64,000 bases of DNA, taken from contig CAYGSD010000003.1 of the NCBI GenBank assembly GCA_964352625.1, positions 1 to 64,000 on the forward strand, in the 5' to 3' direction. The translations under genes were made by a program, and so were the position numbers. Shown here one piece after another: positions 63,060 through 64,000 of the stretch. Numbering within the stretch: the stretch's first letter is position 1; every line of letters begins with the position of its first letter. This stretch comes from JAAEPI01 sp964352625 (GTDB lineage Bacteria > Bacteroidota > Bacteroidia > Cytophagales > Cyclobacteriaceae). The notes below the pieces were generated by a model. That model was not told the DNA's origin, did not search any database, and was given only the letters and a program-made list of their open reading frames with translations.

Positions 63060-63586
63060 TCTTCCTTCTTTTTAAATAATCCCCATAAAAAGCCCTTTTT
63101 CTTCTTTTTGAGTTTGTCCATCATTTCCTGGCTGGCATCCTTTGCCTCAGATAGTACTGCCTCAACATCTTGTTTGGTAGCGGCAGTGTCTGCCTGAAAC
63201 GAAAGCACTTTATTGAGTTGCTCTTCCACTGAATTCATTTGAGCACTTATTTTGGTGTCTTGCTCCTTGAGTTCAGCAATTACCGGTACAGGCTCAGAAA
63301 CTCCATTCAATGAAAACAGTAATGAATCAATAAGAGCTTTTTGTGCAATTTGCTCATCTTGGATGTTTGCAATTTGCTGTAGCATGTACCGCACCATATC
63401 CTTTTTGATTGGGACGACCATGGTCGTATCTGTTGAGGTGGTCTGACCCTTCTTTTCTAGATTGGCAATTTTTGCTTCCAGCTTTTTCAAATAGATCATT
63501 ACTTGCTTGTCATCCTGACCTTGGCACGGAATAACCATACCCAGAAATAGTAAGAGAATAATAAGGTTTTTGGTGGTTTTGGTCAT
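63056..63586 (-). CDS. Secreted coiled-coil protein in the effector operon
   Basis: A 176-residue protein with a signal peptide (1-24, ending CQG) and a helical mature part with heptad-like patterns (LKKLEAKIANLEKKG, IANIQDEQIAQKALIDSLL, MNSVEEQLNKVLSFQ). The C-terminus is very basic (KKKKKGFLWGLFKKKEE). It overlaps the CFI-box gene by 4 bases. The export signal separates it from injected cargo and suggests a periplasmic or surface role. Confidence 0.65.
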   Translation of the reverse strand: MTKTTKNLIILLLFLGMVIPCQGQDDKQVMIYLKKLEAKIANLEKKGQTTSTDTTMVVPIKKDMVRYMLQQIANIQDEQIAQKALIDSLLFSLNGVSEPVPVIAELKEQDTKISAQMNSVEEQLNKVLSFQADTAATKQDVEAVLSEAKDASQEMMDKLKKKKKGFLWGLFKKKEE

Positions 63587-63596
63587 AGCAGGAAAT

Positions 63597-64000
63597 CTAT
63601 GCGGCTTCTCTTAGCATTTGTTCCAAGGCAGTTTTCCGATCTGCATCAAGTCGAGTAGCTTCGTTGGGATCAGCCTCAGCTTGTGCTATGGCAGTATTGG
63701 CATGCAAAATTGCTTGCGTCAGAGCGGTGGCTCTGGCTGCTGACTCAGCGTTGGTATTCTTTGCAGTCACTAACACAGCTCTGGCCAAAGCTATTTGAGG
63801 TGCGGCAGTAGGGGAGGCATCCAGGTTTTCCAAAGCCTCATCCACTTTACAAGCTTTACGAAAAATATCGTCAGTTGCTGTTCTCAGGTCTAATGCAGGT
63901 ACCTTCTTCATGAATTGTCTCAAATCTGATTTAATTGATTCACTATCGTTTACATCAGAGTTTTTATGAGACGGGAGGTCTGCCGCTGAGCGTGGGTACT
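63597..64000 (-). CDS. Helical protein of unknown function, cut by the window edge
   Basis: The frame is open from the right edge to its stop at 63597, so at least 134 residues are present and the start is probably outside the window; a TTG at 63923 or an ATG at 63911 could serve if the gene is shorter. The visible part is alanine-rich and predicted helical (AARATALTQAILHANTAIAQAEADPNEATRL). No family is recognised. It lies 10 bases before the coiled-coil gene on the same strand, so it probably belongs to the same transcript. Confidence 0.55.
   Translation of the reverse strand, partial: YPRSAADLPSHKNSDVNDSESIKSDLRQFMKKVPALDLRTATDDIFRKACKVDEALENLDASPTAAPQIALARAVLVTAKNTNAESAARATALTQAILHANTAIAQAEADPNEATRLDADRKTALEQMLREAA

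Noticed and set aside
38592..64000. Prophage or R-type tailocin
   Set aside because: No capsid, portal, terminase, holin or lysin genes, and DUF4157 cargo genes are present.

Overview
The window looks like chromosomal DNA of a member of the Bacteroidota, most likely a Cytophagales-type bacterium. Several upstream regions match the TTG-N19-TAnnTTTG promoter of this phylum, best seen before the initiator tRNA. Shine-Dalgarno sequences are mostly weak. The gene set also fits: a NamZ-type lipoprotein, a DUF349 protein, an M61 peptidase with a PDZ domain, stand-alone rhodanese and pirin proteins, and an injection system of the kind described in Algoriphagus. I cannot name the species.

Bases 1-38000 are mostly a housekeeping backbone. 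It starts with a structured non-coding stretch and a PD-(D/E)XK nuclease-like gene flanked by palindromes, which may be a mobile cassette. After this come namZ, a NUDIX hydrolase, a cysteine-less relative of dihydrolipoyl dehydrogenase, rhodanese, pirin, VOC and YceI proteins, an acyl-CoA dehydrogenase and a fatty acid desaturase with operator-like palindromes between them, a metG/S4/Ppx operon, typA, an M61 peptidase, a HisB-N-like phosphatase, ddl, a TPR histidine kinase, pdxH, miaE, an AlgH/YqgE protein, a DUF349 protein, an aldose epimerase, der with a SprT-like gene, an M24 peptidase and era. There are three tRNA genes: Thr(TGT), Pro(TGG) and initiator Met(CAT).

Just after the initiator tRNA and a gene-poor stretch of about 580 bases, an extracellular contractile injection system (eCIS) island begins and runs past the right edge. 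The structural operon (38592-56908, plus strand) encodes, in order: a DUF4255 cap protein, an unknown 301-residue protein, one sheath, two tube proteins, a 50-residue DUF5908 protein, a LysM tube-baseplate adaptor, a VgrG-like spike, a PAAR tip, a gp25 baseplate protein, a large J-like baseplate protein, a fibre-like protein, a second wedge-like protein and an 1143-residue tape-measure protein. A small membrane-anchored protein lies in reverse orientation, followed by the AAA+ ATPase. No capsid, terminase, lysis or TssJLM genes are present, so this is neither a prophage nor a type VI system.

The probable cargo module lies on the opposite strand (58911-64000 and beyond). It holds two DUF4157 proteins, one with an HNH-nuclease-like C-terminal domain and one with an unrecognised C-terminal domain, then a CFI-box-like protein, a secreted coiled-coil protein and a helical protein cut by the window edge. 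Their stops and starts overlap or nearly touch, which suggests a single transcript. This module is the most likely place for something new.
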